Source of the DNA: JBOHRN01 sp050732775
GTDB lineage: Bacteria; Gemmatimonadota; Gemmatimonadetes; Longimicrobiales; Longimicrobiaceae
Assembly (NCBI GenBank): GCA_050732775.1
Contig: JBOHRN010000028.1
Span: forward strand, 1-47,721
DNA length: 47,721 bases
Direction of reading: 5' to 3'
Part shown: positions 32,846 through 41,985 of the stretch, piece after piece
Numbering within the stretch: the stretch's first letter is position 1
How the letters are laid out: every line of letters begins with the position of its first letter
Position numbers and translations under genes: made by a program
Notes under the pieces: model-generated
Told to the model about the DNA's origin: nothing
Seen by the model: only the letters and a program-made list of their open reading frames with translations
The model's database searches: none

Positions 32846-35680
32846 ATGCGAATCCGCGCGCTCTCTCTCGTCCCGCTCCTCGCCCTGGCTGCGCCCGCGG
32901 CGCTGCCAGCCCAGTCCGCATCCGCAGCGGAAGATCCCCCCGTCCCCCAGACGTACGACTGGCACCAGGAAGCTATCCCCGCCACCACGCCGTGGGGCCA
33001 ACCGGTCGATACCGCCGCCACTCGCTGGATTCTGCGCTGGACAACCATGCCCGAGTACACCAACCGGATGGTGGACCACCTGGTCGACCACCCGGGCGTC
33101 GTTTCCCCGGCCGACCACTTCGGCCAACCCATCGGTAGGCCGGGTCATCTGCACAAGGTGGCCGAGATCCACGGCTACTTCGAGGCGTTGGCGCGGACCT
33201 CGCCGCGGGTTCGCTTCCAGCCGCTCGGAACCACCGAGGAGGGTGGCGAGTTGGCGCTGGTACAGGTCGGGAGCGAGGAGAATCTGGCCCGGCTCGAGGA
33301 AGTCAAGCGGGGGATGAACGCCCTGGCCGACCCGCGCGCTACCCCGGAGAGCGCGGCTGCGCGGCTGGTAAGCGAGCTCCCCGTCATCTATACGCTCTAC
33401 GCCGGGCTCCACTCCACCGAGACCGGGCCGCCCGAGATGGTGATGGAGCTGGCCTACCGGCTGGCGGTCTCGGACGCGCCGATGATCCGGGAAATCCGCG
33501 CAAACACGGTGGTCTTCATCGTGCCGGTGGCCGAACCGGACGGCCGCGACCGGGTGGTGGAGTGGCACCGGCGCTACAACGCGGACGTCTACGACCTGGA
33601 AGACCGTACCCCCGGCCCTCCCTACTGGGGTACCTACATCTTCCACGACAACAACCGTGACGGGCTGCAGCTCTCGGCCCGGCTCACCCAGATCCTGGTG
33701 GACCTCTTCCTGGAGTGGAAGTACCCGGTGGGCCACGATCTACACGAATCCGTCCCCTACCTCTACGTCTCGACGGGGACGGGCCCGTACAACCGGACTG
33801 TGGACCCGATCACCATCAGCGAGTGGCAGTGGCTCTCCAACTACGAGGTAACCTCGCTCACCGCGCTGGGGATGCCCGGGGTGTGGACGCACGACTTCTA
33901 CGACGGCTGGTACCCCGGCTACCTCCTGTGGGTGACCAACACCCGCAACGCCGTAGGGCGCTTTTACGAAACCTTCGGCAGCAGCGTGCCCAACACCATG
34001 GAGCGCACCGTGGGCGAAGGGCGCACCTCGGTCGAGTGGTTCCGGGCCAACCCACCGCGCGACACCACCTTTTGGTCGCTGCGCAACAACACCAACTACA
34101 TGCAGTCCGGGGTGCTCAAGGCGCTCGAGCTGGTCTCCCGCAACCGCGAGCAACTCCTGGAGCAGTTTTGGACCAAGTCCAAGAACTCTTTGGAGAAGGG
34201 GGAGACGGAACCCCCCTACGGCTACGTGATCCCGGCCGGCCAACCCCGCCGCTCCAACGCTGCATACATGCTCAACCTGCTGCGCCGACAGGGAATCGAA
34301 GTCCACCGGGCGACCCGCTCCGGAAACTTCGGAGAGGTAGAGGTGGAGCGGGGCGATTACGTGGTGCGCATGGACCAGCCGTACCGGAACTTCGTGCTCA
34401 CGTTGATGGAGGAGCAGAACTTCCCCGAGGACGCGCCAACCCCTTACGACGACGTGGCGTGGACCTTTCCGCTCATGTTCGGCGTCGAGACCAGCGCCAG
34501 CGACGACAGAGCAATCCAGGAGCTGGCAATGGAGCTGGTCACCGATTCCATCGCGCTAGCAGCAGACGCGCGGCTGGAGCGCGCCGACTGGTACCTGATC
34601 CAACCCCACGCCTCGCGCGAGCTCCTCTCCGGCTTTTTCGACCGGCCGGGCGGGGTGGTGGTCCACTCCCTGGAAGATTCGCTCCGCATCGGCGGCCGGT
34701 GGGTTCCGCCCGGCGCGTGGCTCATCCAAGGGAGCAACACCAGCTCGGAAGAGGTGGCGGGGTGGGCGGCGGCGCACGGTTTTCAAGCCACGGGGGTCTC
34801 CGGCGGGGCGGTCAGGAATGCCGCCCGCCACCCGGTCGAGGAGCCGAGGATCGCCATCCTCCACAGCTGGCGCTATACCCAAGACGATGGCTGGGTGCGC
34901 TACGCCTTCGACGACCTCGGCATTCCCTATACTTATCTGGGAGAAGACCAGCTGGCGGGCACAGACCTCGGCGCCCGCTTCGAGGTGATCTTATTCCCCA
35001 GCCAGGGCCGCGGCTCCGAGGGCCGCGACATCTTCACGGGCATCGACCCGCGCCACGGCCCGCTACCGTACACCCGCACCCCCGAGTACCCGACCCACGG
35101 CTACCCCGACGCCACCCAGGACATGACAGGGGGGATGGACTACGAGGGGCTGGTCGCCCTGCGCGACTTCGTGGAGCAGGGCGGCACTCTCATCACCTTG
35201 GGTTCGGCCACGACTCTTCCGGTGGAGTTCGGACTCGCGCGCGGCGTCTCGCTGGCAGAGCCCGAGGGGCTCTTCGTGCCCGGCTCCATCGTGCGGGGCG
35301 ATAGCGCCAACACCGCGAATCCGGTTCTGTACGGTTACCCGGCCGACTCCATCCCCCTCTTTCACCAGTTCGGGCCGTACCTGTCGGTGGACGACCGGCT
35401 GGAGGAGACGGTGGTGCTCCGTTACGCCGCGGCCGACTCGCTCTTCCTGAGCGGGCTGGCCAGGGAGCCGGAAGGGCTGGCGGGAGAACCGGCCCTGGTG
35501 ATCCTGCCCGTAGGAGAGGGGCACCTGGTCCTCTTCGGATTCGACCCGTTGCACCGCTACCAGACCCACGGCATGTTCGCCCTGGTCTGGAACGCCATCC
35601 TGCACTGGAACCGGCTGGGGCTCGGGCTGGAGCTGGAGGACGACGAGCTGTTGGGGCGGACGGTGAACGCGCACTTCTGA
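32846..35680 (+). CDS. large secreted M14-family zinc carboxypeptidase
   Basis: A 944-residue exported peptidase. ATG at 32846 gives the signal peptide MRIRALSLVPLLALAAPAAL, cut near LPAQSA. Zinc site: H189 and E192 in YAGLHSTETG, and probably H300 in GHDLHESVPY. PVAEPDGRDR and IFHDNNRDGLQLS are the equivalents of the substrate-binding NPDG and NNRD of the first M14 protein at 1975-4539. Its C-terminal third again looks like a glutamine amidotransferase-like domain (FVEQGGTLITLGSATTLPVEF) ending in LVLFGFDPLHRYQTHGMF. The two proteins are distant paralogues. It stands alone; the next gene is convergent. Confidence 0.88.
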   Translation: MRIRALSLVPLLALAAPAALPAQSASAAEDPPVPQTYDWHQEAIPATTPWGQPVDTAATRWILRWTTMPEYTNRMVDHLVDHPGVVSPADHFGQPIGRPGHLHKVAEIHGYFEALARTSPRVRFQPLGTTEEGGELALVQVGSEENLARLEEVKRGMNALADPRATPESAAARLVSELPVIYTLYAGLHSTETGPPEMVMELAYRLAVSDAPMIREIRANTVVFIVPVAEPDGRDRVVEWHRRYNADVYDLEDRTPGPPYWGTYIFHDNNRDGLQLSARLTQILVDLFLEWKYPVGHDLHESVPYLYVSTGTGPYNRTVDPITISEWQWLSNYEVTSLTALGMPGVWTHDFYDGWYPGYLLWVTNTRNAVGRFYETFGSSVPNTMERTVGEGRTSVEWFRANPPRDTTFWSLRNNTNYMQSGVLKALELVSRNREQLLEQFWTKSKNSLEKGETEPPYGYVIPAGQPRRSNAAYMLNLLRRQGIEVHRATRSGNFGEVEVERGDYVVRMDQPYRNFVLTLMEEQNFPEDAPTPYDDVAWTFPLMFGVETSASDDRAIQELAMELVTDSIALAADARLERADWYLIQPHASRELLSGFFDRPGGVVVHSLEDSLRIGGRWVPPGAWLIQGSNTSSEEVAGWAAAHGFQATGVSGGAVRNAARHPVEEPRIAILHSWRYTQDDGWVRYAFDDLGIPYTYLGEDQLAGTDLGARFEVILFPSQGRGSEGRDIFTGIDPRHGPLPYTRTPEYPTHGYPDATQDMTGGMDYEGLVALRDFVEQGGTLITLGSATTLPVEFGLARGVSLAEPEGLFVPGSIVRGDSANTANPVLYGYPADSIPLFHQFGPYLSVDDRLEETVVLRYAAADSLFLSGLAREPEGLAGEPALVILPVGEGHLVLFGFDPLHRYQTHGMFALVWNAILHWNRLGLGLELEDDELLGRTVNAHF

Positions 35681-35698
35681 ACCGCCCCGCCCGGCTTC

Positions 35699-36487
35699 TC
35701 AGTGATGACCGTGGTGGCCACCACCCATCATATCGTGCCCGGTGTGGCCGTCGCGGTGCCCGGCCGGTAGCTGAAACACCCCCGCCAGATGCTCTTCGTA
35801 CGGATAGACGTGTACCATCCAGTTGAAGACGCGGGGGAAGAACCGCCCTCCCGCCACCTCGCACTCCTCGGCGGTCGAAATCGAGCCGCGGGTACCGAAG
35901 CGGGCGCCAGGGCCGGCCATATCCCTAGCGTCGCCGCGGCCGCGGGGCGGCAGGCAGACGTTTACGTGCAGGTGCCACTGGCCCATGCTCAGCAGCACCC
36001 GCCGGTCCAGCTCATCCAGCGCGGCGTCGGCGTCGGCCGTGTACATCACCCCCACTAGCCGGTAGTCATCCCCGCGCCTCTCGTAAAGGAGCGAGGTCGG
36101 CTTGGCGGGGTCGAAGCCCCCCATGGCTTGCTGCCAGGCGTAGCGGTAGTTGGTGAAGTGGTACTCGTCCTGGCCGGGCACTTCTGCCAAAAAGGGCCGG
36201 TACCCGTCCCGTACCGCGTAGTCGGAGTCCCGGTACGGCTCCAACGCTTCGCGCAGCTCGTACACGCGCCTCCACGCCTCGGCCGAATCTTGGGGGGTTG
36301 GTGCGCGCAGCTCGGTCATCAGGATGTGGTCTCCCATCATCTGGTAGCCGGGTCCGCGGGGCAGTTCCCACTCCATCATCCGACTCTCCATCCCCCTCAA
36401 TATCTGGCTTTCCACGCCCCCGCACGCGGAACTCGCCCACGCCAGCAGAAAGGTGACGGCCGCAATCGGTCTCTCCATGGCGTTCAT
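35699..36487 (-). CDS. His-tailed lipoprotein of unknown function (putative metal binder)
   Basis: A 262-residue lipoprotein. The ATG at 36487 has AGGAGAG upstream and the lipobox SSAC fixes Cys22. The centre contains DEYHFTNYRYAWQQAMGGFDP, WHLHVNVCLPPRG and GSISTAEECEVAGGRFFPRVFNWMVHVYPYE, a conserved-looking domain that I cannot assign. The C-terminus is rich in His, Met and Asp (GHRDGHTGHDMMGGGHHGHH), a probable transition-metal site. It is divergent from the DUF305/LVIVD array across 206 bases, suggesting shared control. Metal binding is inferred from composition. Confidence 0.8.
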   Translation of the reverse strand: MNAMERPIAAVTFLLAWASSACGGVESQILRGMESRMMEWELPRGPGYQMMGDHILMTELRAPTPQDSAEAWRRVYELREALEPYRDSDYAVRDGYRPFLAEVPGQDEYHFTNYRYAWQQAMGGFDPAKPTSLLYERRGDDYRLVGVMYTADADAALDELDRRVLLSMGQWHLHVNVCLPPRGRGDARDMAGPGARFGTRGSISTAEECEVAGGRFFPRVFNWMVHVYPYEEHLAGVFQLPAGHRDGHTGHDMMGGGHHGHH

Positions 36488-36693
36488 GACTCTCTCCTCT
36501 CGGTAGAGCGATACCGCATGCCAAGAGACCGTACACTCCGGGGGCGGATTCGTTGGGTGGGGCGAGAGCGGAGCAGACTTTCCAAGTGCGCGGTTACACG
36601 ATACCTTGCTTCGGCGTGAGAGGCGCACTGGAACGAAGCCGCCGGGCGGTGAGTACACTCCCAAACAGGGATTGAGCTGCGAAGAGGAGAGGC
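36488..36693. other. divergent control region of the metal-lipoprotein array
   Basis: Separates the His-tailed lipoprotein (minus) from the first DUF305 gene (plus). GTACACTCC occurs twice in the same orientation (36531-36539 and 36653-36661), each copy near one of the two genes. I see no CueR- or CopY-type operator palindrome. Confidence 0.4.
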
Positions 36694-37329
36694 GTGAAGA
36701 AAGGCGACAGATCAATGCGGCGCCTGGTCACGGGGCTGGTCTTGGCGCTGGGGGCGGCCGGGTGCGCCGCCGCGACCCAGGTAGACGGCGGGGAAGGAGA
36801 AAGCTTGCGCTCGGGCGCCGCCGAGGCCGACGTACGCTTCATGCAGCACATGCTAGTTCACCACGCGCAAGCGCTGGAGATGACCGCGCTAGTGGCGCCC
36901 CGCAGCGAGTGGCGGGGTCTCCACCTGCTGGCCGAGCGGATCGAGGTGTCTCAGCAGGACGAAATCGCTATGATGGAGCGTTGGCTGCGGGAGCGGAAAG
37001 AAGACGTTCCCAACTGGAGGGGGCAGCACGCTGGCCACGGCGGCGGCAACGGAGATCATGCCCACATGCCGGGGATGCTGACCCCGGAACAGCTCGAACG
37101 GCTCGCCGCGGCGCAGGGCGCGGACTTCGACCGGCTCTTTCTCGAGTACATGATCCAGCACCACCAAGGGGCCCTGGTGATGGTGGCCGAGCTCTTCGCC
37201 GCACCCGGAGCGGCCCAGGAGGCGGAGACTTTCCAGATCGCCTCCGAGATAGACGCCGACCAGCGCGTGGAGATCGAGCGCATGCGCCGCCTGCGCGGAG
37301 CCATGCCAGCCGGAGCGGAGCGCCGTTGA
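36694..37329 (+). CDS. DUF305 lipoprotein, copy 1
   Basis: A 211-residue protein of the DUF305 (CopM-like) family. It has a lipobox (GAAGC, Cys24). Two DUF305 halves are seen: FMQHMLVHHAQALEMTALV with EIAMMERWL, and DRLFLEYMIQHHQGALVMVAELF with VEIERMRRL. The paired HH and spaced Met residues are the copper/silver-binding feature of the family. HMPGMLTPEQL between the halves is typical. GTG 36694 has GAGGAGAGGC in front; an ATG at 36715 is possible. It lies 47 bases before the first LVIVD gene on the same strand. Confidence 0.9.
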   Translation: MKKGDRSMRRLVTGLVLALGAAGCAAATQVDGGEGESLRSGAAEADVRFMQHMLVHHAQALEMTALVAPRSEWRGLHLLAERIEVSQQDEIAMMERWLRERKEDVPNWRGQHAGHGGGNGDHAHMPGMLTPEQLERLAAAQGADFDRLFLEYMIQHHQGALVMVAELFAAPGAAQEAETFQIASEIDADQRVEIERMRRLRGAMPAGAERR

Positions 37330-37376
37330 TCCCGAGGGCACCTCGCCGCTACCTTCAACAGCTAAGCGAAAGCGAA

Positions 37377-39182
37377 ATGAGAACCGAATCGATGTCCCGG
37401 CGCCCTGCTAGGGGGTGGACCGCCGCCCTGATCTTGCTCCTCGGGGCGGCGGGGTGCTCCGCCGCCCCGACCGGCGCCGGACTCCCGGCAAGGACGCCGG
37501 AACCCGAGGTGGATCCGCGGGTGGGGCTCGAGCCGGGCTGGATGGGCGCGGAGCAGGCGGCCCGCAACCTCGACCTGGTCTCGCACAGCCCCCGTCCCGA
37601 GGGTTTCTTCAATCCGGACGACATGGGCGACTTCAACTTCGCCAACTCGGACCTCGCTTTCCGCCACGACCACCTTTTCCTTGGAAGCTACAACGGCTTC
37701 CAGGTCTGGAATATCTCCGATCCCGGCGACCCCCGCTTGCGTACCGCCTTCGTGTGCCCCGGCGGCCAGGGCGACGTCTCGGTATACGGCGATCTACTCT
37801 TCATGTCGGTCGAGGAGACCCGCGGCCGCCTCGACTGCGGCACCCAGGGGGTGGCTGACACGGTGAGCGCCGAGCGCTTCCGCGGCGTGCGCATCTTCGA
37901 CATCAGCAACCTCGACCAGCCACGTCAGATCGCCGCCGTACAGACCTGCCGCGGGTCGCACACCCACACGCTGGTGACCGACCCGGGCGACGACGCGAAC
38001 TTGTACGTGTACGTCCAGGGCACCAGCCCGTCGCGGCCGGCCGCCGAACTCGCGGGTTGCCTGGGTGACGCTCCGATCGACGATCCAAACATTCCCTACT
38101 TCCGCATCGAGATTATTCAGGTGCCGCTCGCCGCGCCGGAGGACGCCCGCATCGTCAACATGCCTCGTATTTTCGCCGACCCGGAGACGGGCGAGATCGC
38201 CGGGCTCTGGGAGGGGGGCGACCACGGCCCGGGGACGCAAGAGACGTTTCAGACCAACATGTGTCACGACATCACCGTGTACCCCGAGATCGGGCTGGCC
38301 GCGGGGGCGTGCTCGGGGAACGGCATCCTCCTGGACATCTCCGATCCCGTGAACCCGGTGCGCATCGAGGAGGTGATCGACCCCAACTTCGCCTACTGGC
38401 ATTCGGCAACTTTCAACAACGACGGAAGCACGGTCATCTTTACCGACGAGTGGGGCGGCGGCGTCCAGCCCCGTTGCCGGGCCAGCGACCGTCCCGAGTG
38501 GGGCGCCGACGCCATCTTCCGTCGTTCTGGGGCAGAACTCACCCTCGCCAGCTACTATAAGCTGCCCGCCCCGCAGAGCGAGACCGAGAACTGCGTGGCC
38601 CACAACGGGTCACTCATCCCGGTGCCGGGCCGCGACATCATGGTGCAGGCGTGGTACCAGGGTGGCGTCTCGGTCTTCGACTTCACCGACCCAGCGAATC
38701 CGTTCGAGATCGCCTTCTTTGACCGCGGTCCCATGAGCGATACTACGCTGGTAGTAAGCGGCTACTGGTCGACCTACTGGTACAACGGCCACATCTACGG
38801 CTCCGAGATCGGCCGCGGACTCGACGTCTTCCGGCTGACTCCCAGCGAGCACCTATCGCAAAACGAGATCGACGCGGCGAGGCAGGTGCGCCTCGAGCAG
38901 TTTAATCCGCAGCACCAGGATAAACTGACCTGGCCGGCGAGCTTCTCGGTCGCGCGCGCCTACCTCGATCAGCTCGAGCGCAATGAAGGCCTCTCGCCCG
39001 AGCGACTCGCGACCACCAGGCGTGAGCTCGAGCGTGCCGAACAGCTCGAGGGGGCGCGCCAACGAGCCATTCTCACCTCGCTGGTAAGACAGCTCGAGGG
39101 CGGGGCGCGGGGCGCCGCCAGCCCGGAAAAGGTACGCTGGCTGGCCACGGCCGTGCGAGAGTTGGCGGGCGCTCACCAGTGA
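37377..39182 (+). CDS. LVIVD-repeat beta-propeller lipoprotein, copy 1
   Basis: A 601-residue lipoprotein (lipobox GAAGC, Cys27). Repeats of the LVIVD type form a probable beta-propeller: FQVWNISDPGDP, VRIFDISNLDQP, GILLDISDPVNP and VSVFDFTDPANP. Strong motifs lie between them: DCGTQGV, CRGSHTHTLV, MCHDITVYPEIGLAAGACSG, FAYWHSATFNNDGS, DEWGGGVQPRCR and ENCVAHNGSLIP, with many Cys and His residues. The last 90 residues are helical (ARAYLDQLERNEGLSPERL). No enzymatic function is known for LVIVD proteins; the His/Cys motifs could bind metal or form disulfides. Paired with DUF305 copy 1. Confidence 0.9.
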   Translation: MRTESMSRRPARGWTAALILLLGAAGCSAAPTGAGLPARTPEPEVDPRVGLEPGWMGAEQAARNLDLVSHSPRPEGFFNPDDMGDFNFANSDLAFRHDHLFLGSYNGFQVWNISDPGDPRLRTAFVCPGGQGDVSVYGDLLFMSVEETRGRLDCGTQGVADTVSAERFRGVRIFDISNLDQPRQIAAVQTCRGSHTHTLVTDPGDDANLYVYVQGTSPSRPAAELAGCLGDAPIDDPNIPYFRIEIIQVPLAAPEDARIVNMPRIFADPETGEIAGLWEGGDHGPGTQETFQTNMCHDITVYPEIGLAAGACSGNGILLDISDPVNPVRIEEVIDPNFAYWHSATFNNDGSTVIFTDEWGGGVQPRCRASDRPEWGADAIFRRSGAELTLASYYKLPAPQSETENCVAHNGSLIPVPGRDIMVQAWYQGGVSVFDFTDPANPFEIAFFDRGPMSDTTLVVSGYWSTYWYNGHIYGSEIGRGLDVFRLTPSEHLSQNEIDAARQVRLEQFNPQHQDKLTWPASFSVARAYLDQLERNEGLSPERLATTRRELERAEQLEGARQRAILTSLVRQLEGGARGAASPEKVRWLATAVRELAGAHQ

Positions 39183-39215
39183 GCGTCCGTGCCCCGTCCT
39201 GAAGCCCTGAACCGC

Positions 39216-39908
39216 ATGACGACCTTGCGTACGCGCCGGAGCTACGCCGGGCCGTTCGTCTGCCTGGCCGCAGCGGCCTGTACCGGCGGCGGCGCCTCGG
39301 CGGAGCCGGAGACCGCACCCCGACCCCCCGCCAGCGCGGCGGCCGAGATCGAGGCGCTTTACGAGGCCCGGAAGGATAGTGCCCGCGCGCACTTCACCGC
39401 AGCCGACGTCAGCTTCATGACCGGCATGATTGGTCACCACGCTCAGGCCATCGTGATGGGACGGCTGGCCCCCACGCACGGCGCCAGCCAATCGGTACAA
39501 ACCTTGGCCGCGCGCATCATCAACGCGCAGAAAGACGAGATCGCCACTATGCAGCGGTGGCTCCGCGACCGCGGACAGCCGGTACCCGAAGTTCACATCC
39601 GCGGCCTCGACCTGATGGTGCACGGCGCAGATCACGCTAGGCACATGCCCGGGATGCTCACACCCGATCAGCTGCGCGAGCTCGACCGAGCTAGGGGACC
39701 AGCCTTTGACCGGCTCTTCCTCGAATACATGATCCAGCACCACGGCGGAGCCGTCACCATGGTGCGCGACCTCTTCGGCAACGACGGCGCCGGGCAAGAC
39801 GAGGAGGCGTTTCGGCTCGCCTCCGATATCCAGGTCGATCAGATTACCGAGATAGCCCGCATGGAGCTCATGCTCTCGGAGTTATCCGCCGGAGGACGCA
39901 CCCAGTGA
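39216..39908 (+). CDS. DUF305 lipoprotein, copy 2
   Basis: A 230-residue paralogue of the DUF305 protein at 36694. ATG 39216 is chosen because it places the lipobox (LAAAAC, Cys22) at a normal distance; the frame is open from GTG 39189. Motifs match copy 1: FMTGMIGHHAQAIVMGRLA, HMPGMLTPDQL and DRLFLEYMIQHHGGAVTMV with EIARMELML. It lies between the two LVIVD genes, 34 bases after the first and 52 before the second, so all four genes may form one transcript. Confidence 0.9.
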   Translation: MTTLRTRRSYAGPFVCLAAAACTGGGASAEPETAPRPPASAAAEIEALYEARKDSARAHFTAADVSFMTGMIGHHAQAIVMGRLAPTHGASQSVQTLAARIINAQKDEIATMQRWLRDRGQPVPEVHIRGLDLMVHGADHARHMPGMLTPDQLRELDRARGPAFDRLFLEYMIQHHGGAVTMVRDLFGNDGAGQDEEAFRLASDIQVDQITEIARMELMLSELSAGGRTQ

Positions 39909-39959
39909 TCGTAGAGTAGCTTGTTCCAGCAACACCACCCCCCAACCAAGGAGTCAGTC

Positions 39960-41963
39960 ATGGCACCCGTAACTTCGCCCTGCCGCCCCCTAGCACGGTC
40001 GGCCGGCGTCCGTCTCTGGTCGCTGCTGCTCGCCGCCGCGGTGCTCGCCGCTGCCGCCTGTGCACCCTCGATCACCACCTCGGACATTGTGGTCACCGAA
40101 GCCGACCCGTCGACGGCGGCTCCGAGCCCCGATCCCCGCGTCGGACTCGGGGCGGGGCTCCTGGACGCCGAAGAGGCGGTGTGGAACCTGCGCCTCATTT
40201 CCCAGACGCCTCCGCCGGAAGAGTTCGTCGGCGTCACCAACTCGGACCTCGCCTTCACCGGCGACTACGCCATCCAGGGCAACTACAACGGTTTCCAGGT
40301 CTGGGACATCTCCAACCCCAGCCAGCCCCTGCTGGTAAAGGGCTACGTCTGCCCCGCCTCGCAGAGTGACGTCTCGGTTTACCAGAATCTCCTCTTTGTC
40401 TCCGGTGAGGGGCTCGGCGGCCGGCTCGACTGCGGCACCCAGGGGGTGGAGGAGGCCGTCAGCCCGGACCGCCTGCGCGGCATCCGCATCTTCGACATCA
40501 GCGACATCGAGAATCCGGAGTACATCACCAACGTCCAGACCTGCCGCGGCTCCCACACGCACACCGTGCTGGCCGATCCGGACGACCGGGAGAACGTCTA
40601 TATCTACGTCTCGGGCTCGGCGCCCGTGCGGCCCGTCGAGGAGCTCCCCGGCTGCGTCAGCGCGCCGCCCACCGAGGACCCGAACTCCGCGCTCTTCCGC
40701 ATCGAGGTAATCAGGGTGCCGCTCGGGAACCCCGAGCGGGCGGCTATCGTGAGCTCGCCGCGCATCTTCGACGACTTGGTGGCGCCCCCAACGCACGGCA
40801 TGGCCCCGGAAGACATCGCAGCCGTCGAGCGGGCGAAAGCGCAGGGTGCCTTTACCGCGGAGATCAGGGGTCAAGAGATTGTCCTCCCCGACCAGTACGT
40901 GGCGATGCTGCTCGACAGCATCGCCGGGGCGAGGGGTGGTGAGACGCCGACGGCCGCCGACAGCGCCACGCTGCGCCAGGAGCTCCCGGTCATCATCGCA
41001 CGCATGGTAGGTGACGAGGGAGACGGCCCGCGCCCCGGCCCCACCCAGTGCCACGACATCACCGTTTACCCGGCCATCGGGCTGGCCGGCGGCGCCTGCG
41101 GCGGCTATGGCCTCCTGCTCGACATCAGCGACCCGGTCAACCCGGTGCGCATCGACGCGGTGGCCGACTCTAACTTCGCCTACTGGCACTCGGCTACGTT
41201 CAACAACGACGGCAGCCAGATCCTCTTCAGCGACGAGTGGGGTGGGGGCGGCCAGCCGAAGTGCCGGGCCACCGATCCGGAGGAGTGGGGCGCGAACGCC
41301 ATCTTCACCCTCGCGGGCCGCGATATGGAGTTCGAGAGCTACTACAAGATGCCCGCGCCGCAGACCGCCGAGGAGAACTGCGTCGCCCACAACGGCTCGC
41401 TCATCCCCATCCCGGGCCGCGACGTGATGGTGCAGGCGTGGTATCAGGGCGGCATCTCGGTCTTCGACTGGACCGATCCGGCAAACCCGGTCGAGATCGC
41501 CTTCCACGACCGCGGCCCGGTCGACGCGGACCGCATGGCGAGCGGGGGAAGCTGGTCGGTCTACTGGTACAACGGCGTCATCGTGAGCTCGGAAATCGCG
41601 CGCGGCCTGGACATCTTCGAGCTAACTCCGAGCGCCTTCATTTCGCAGAACGAAATCGACGCGGCCAGGTCGGTCGAGCTCGATTACTTCAACGCCCAGG
41701 GCCAGCCGCAGTTCGTCTGGCCGGCCACCTTCGCGCTGGCACGCGCCTACGTGGACCAACTCGAGCGCTCGGGCAGCCTATCCGCCGGCCGGCTCTCCTC
41801 GGTGCGGCGGGAGCTTGCCGCCGCGGAAAGCAGCTCGGGGGCGGCGCGGAGTGAAGCGCTATCCGCGCTATCGACCCGGCTCGAGGGTGAGGCGGGCGCA
41901 TCCGGCGACGCCGCCAAGGTACGGACGCTGGCGGACACCGTACGGAAGCTGGCGGCGAGGTAG
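39960..41963 (+). CDS. LVIVD-repeat beta-propeller lipoprotein, copy 2
   Basis: A 667-residue paralogue of the protein at 37377. AAGGAG lies 6 bases upstream of the ATG; the lipobox AAAC gives Cys34. The shared motifs are nearly identical (FQVWDISNPSQP, DCGTQGV, CRGSHTHTVL, CHDITVYPAIGLAGGACGG, FAYWHSATFNNDGS, ENCVAHNGSLIPIPGRD). About 64 extra residues are inserted between SSPRIFDD and CHDITV (VERAKAQGAFTAEI, then LDSIAGARGGETPTAADSAT), absent in copy 1. The same helical tail closes the protein. This is the last gene of the array; the next gene is convergent. Confidence 0.9.
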   Translation: MAPVTSPCRPLARSAGVRLWSLLLAAAVLAAAACAPSITTSDIVVTEADPSTAAPSPDPRVGLGAGLLDAEEAVWNLRLISQTPPPEEFVGVTNSDLAFTGDYAIQGNYNGFQVWDISNPSQPLLVKGYVCPASQSDVSVYQNLLFVSGEGLGGRLDCGTQGVEEAVSPDRLRGIRIFDISDIENPEYITNVQTCRGSHTHTVLADPDDRENVYIYVSGSAPVRPVEELPGCVSAPPTEDPNSALFRIEVIRVPLGNPERAAIVSSPRIFDDLVAPPTHGMAPEDIAAVERAKAQGAFTAEIRGQEIVLPDQYVAMLLDSIAGARGGETPTAADSATLRQELPVIIARMVGDEGDGPRPGPTQCHDITVYPAIGLAGGACGGYGLLLDISDPVNPVRIDAVADSNFAYWHSATFNNDGSQILFSDEWGGGGQPKCRATDPEEWGANAIFTLAGRDMEFESYYKMPAPQTAEENCVAHNGSLIPIPGRDVMVQAWYQGGISVFDWTDPANPVEIAFHDRGPVDADRMASGGSWSVYWYNGVIVSSEIARGLDIFELTPSAFISQNEIDAARSVELDYFNAQGQPQFVWPATFALARAYVDQLERSGSLSAGRLSSVRRELAAAESSSGAARSEALSALSTRLEGEAGASGDAAKVRTLADTVRKLAAR

Positions 41964-41985
41964 TAACCAGCCGGCGAGTTCCGGC

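Noticed and set aside
32649..33317. 222-codon frame as a full gene
   Set aside because: Only the first ~17 codons resemble a HAD protein; the rest is Ser/Pro/Arg-rich and overlaps the M14 signal peptide and domain in another frame.
33715..35304. 529-codon plus-strand frame inside the second M14 gene
   Set aside because: Extremely Arg/Pro/Gly-rich out-of-frame shadow; the M14 frame has the catalytic motifs.
39990..41507. 505-codon open frame on the minus strand opposite LVIVD copy 2
   Set aside because: Shadow frame of a GC-rich gene: Arg/Ala/Gly/Asp-rich, no motif, and the plus strand carries a clear lipoprotein with repeats and a ribosome site.
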